NCBI GenBank assembly: GCA_035540975.1
Contig: DATLFN010000085.1
Location: 1-59,094, forward strand
Length of the DNA: 59,094 nucleotides
DNA from: Acidimicrobiales bacterium
GTDB taxonomy: Bacteria > Actinomycetota > Acidimicrobiia > Acidimicrobiales > GCA-2861595
Reading direction: 5' to 3'
Shown piece after piece: positions 58,538 through 59,094 of the stretch; the first letter of the stretch is position 1; every line of letters begins with the position of its first letter. The position numbers were made by a program, and so were the translations under genes. The notes under the pieces were generated by a model. The model had not been told where the DNA came from. It was given only the letters and a program-made list of their open reading frames with translations, and did no database searches.

Positions 58538-59094
58538 CTACGGCTGGGGCGGGTCCCCGGGTGCTGGCGTGGTGGTCGGCGCCGTCGTCGTCGTGGTGGT
58601 GGCCGGCGCCGTGGTCGTGGGGGCCGTGGTGGACGTGGCCGGCGCCGCCGTCGTGGTGGTCGCCGGCGCCGTGGTCGGCGGCGCGGTGGTCGGCGGCGCG
58701 GTGGTGGGCGCCACCGTCGCCGGCGGCGTCACCGGGGTGGGCGCGACGGTCGCCACCGTGGTCGTCACCGAGGTGGCGGCCGTGGTGGGCTGCCGCACGG
58801 TCGTGGTCGTGCGGTTGGCCCACGGCAGCGTGGTCGGGGGAGGCGGCGCCGTCGTCGCCGTCGTGTCGACGGGCGGCACCACCGGCTCGACGGAGAGGCC
58901 GAAGGTCGGGGCCGTCGTCGTCGTGGTCGGCACCGGAGCGGCGACGCGCGTGGCGGTCCGTTCGTCGCCGTCGGGGCCGGGGGACGACGTCGCCGCCCAG
59001 ACGGCGCCGGCGGCGGCGATCAGGACGAGGGGGACGGCGGCCAGGAGGGCCCGCCGCCCGCCGGCGCGCCGGGGGTCGGCGGGCCCTCCTGGCC
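58538..59094 (-). CDS. Thr/Pro-rich membrane-anchored protein, partial
   Basis: The 5' end lies outside the window; 185 codons are visible. Reading from the right: a basic stretch (PRRAGGRRA), one membrane helix (LLAAVPLVLIAAAGAVWAA), then about 150 residues dominated by Thr, Ala and Pro with runs such as PTTTTTAPTFG, ending in PGDPPQP. It is probably a single-pass protein with an extended, possibly glycosylated wall-spanning segment. The DNA is low-complexity (ACC/ACG triplets), so length polymorphism is likely. Function unknown. Confidence 0.75.
   Translation of the reverse strand, partial: PGGPADPRRAGGRRALLAAVPLVLIAAAGAVWAATSSPGPDGDERTATRVAAPVPTTTTTAPTFGLSVEPVVPPVDTTATTAPPPPTTLPWANRTTTTVRQPTTAATSVTTTVATVAPTPVTPPATVAPTTAPPTTAPPTTAPATTTTAAPATSTTAPTTTAPATTTTTTAPTTTPAPGDPPQP

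Noticed and set aside
1-59094. tRNA, rRNA or known riboswitches
   Set aside because: I looked for T-loop and cloverleaf-like patterns in the intergenic regions on both strands and found none; no intergenic region shows a conserved riboswitch core that I recognise.

Overview
This 59 kb window is very GC-rich, uses many GTG/TTG starts and has tightly overlapping genes. Gene content points to an actinomycete (Actinomycetota): a SenX3/RegX3-type phosphate two-component pair, GTTCACC-type PHO boxes, an InhA-like enoyl-ACP reductase, a Ku/ATP-ligase/LigD-polymerase end-joining set, and a ppk gene next to Nudix and histidine-phosphatase genes as in mycobacteria. Acidimicrobiia is my best guess for the class, but that is inference. 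I found no tRNA, rRNA, CRISPR array or insertion sequence.

Layout. 1-4900: end of a sugar-nucleotide epimerase gene, two divergent LuxR-type response regulators, an SDR oxidoreductase, a citrate synthase fused to an N-terminal CBS pair, and a GNAT enzyme. 4900-9300: an accessory patch with three toxin-antitoxin loci (one decayed by apparent frameshifts), two 3'-truncated genes that meet at a deletion-like junction near 5793, and a hydrolase/TetR divergent pair around a palindrome. 9400-16200: a 700-aa protein of unknown function with an internal duplication, a standard citrate synthase, a sigma factor with a membrane partner, a TesB thioesterase and a lytic transglycosylase lipoprotein.

16200-40200 is a phosphate/polyphosphate island. 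It has two phoU-like genes, senX3-regX3-phoU, pstSCAB, ppx/gppA, a PhoX phosphatase, a PIN-PhoH ATPase, a ParA-like ATPase translationally coupled to a CHAD protein, a CYTH protein, and two ppk1 paralogues. The ppk1 genes are separated by an MFS/TetR pair and a Nudix-SixA pair. Four 11-bp-periodic PHO boxes are visible: before the phoU pair, pstS, phoH and the first ppk1. The ParA-CHAD pair is the best candidate here for an undescribed system; I propose it positions polyphosphate granules.

40270-48414 is a nearly complete type II fatty acid synthase cluster. A tandem-HTH MerR regulator and fabZ run leftward; fabD, a BCCP-like protein lacking the biotin lysine, fabH, fabG, acpP, fabF and an acyl-CoA carboxyltransferase run rightward. 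A chain of four perfect hairpins then precedes fabI. 48469-54538: GtrA and phosphoesterase genes, then a leftward operon of ATP-dependent ligase, Ku, LigD-type polymerase and an Lnt homologue with Ser where the catalytic Cys is expected. 54641-59094: SGNH esterase, TPR-LuxR regulator, FAD monooxygenase/reductase, and the 3' part of a Thr-rich membrane-anchored protein.

Several genes lack a Shine-Dalgarno sequence and carry TANNNT 5-7 nt before the start codon, which suggests leaderless transcription is common in this genome.
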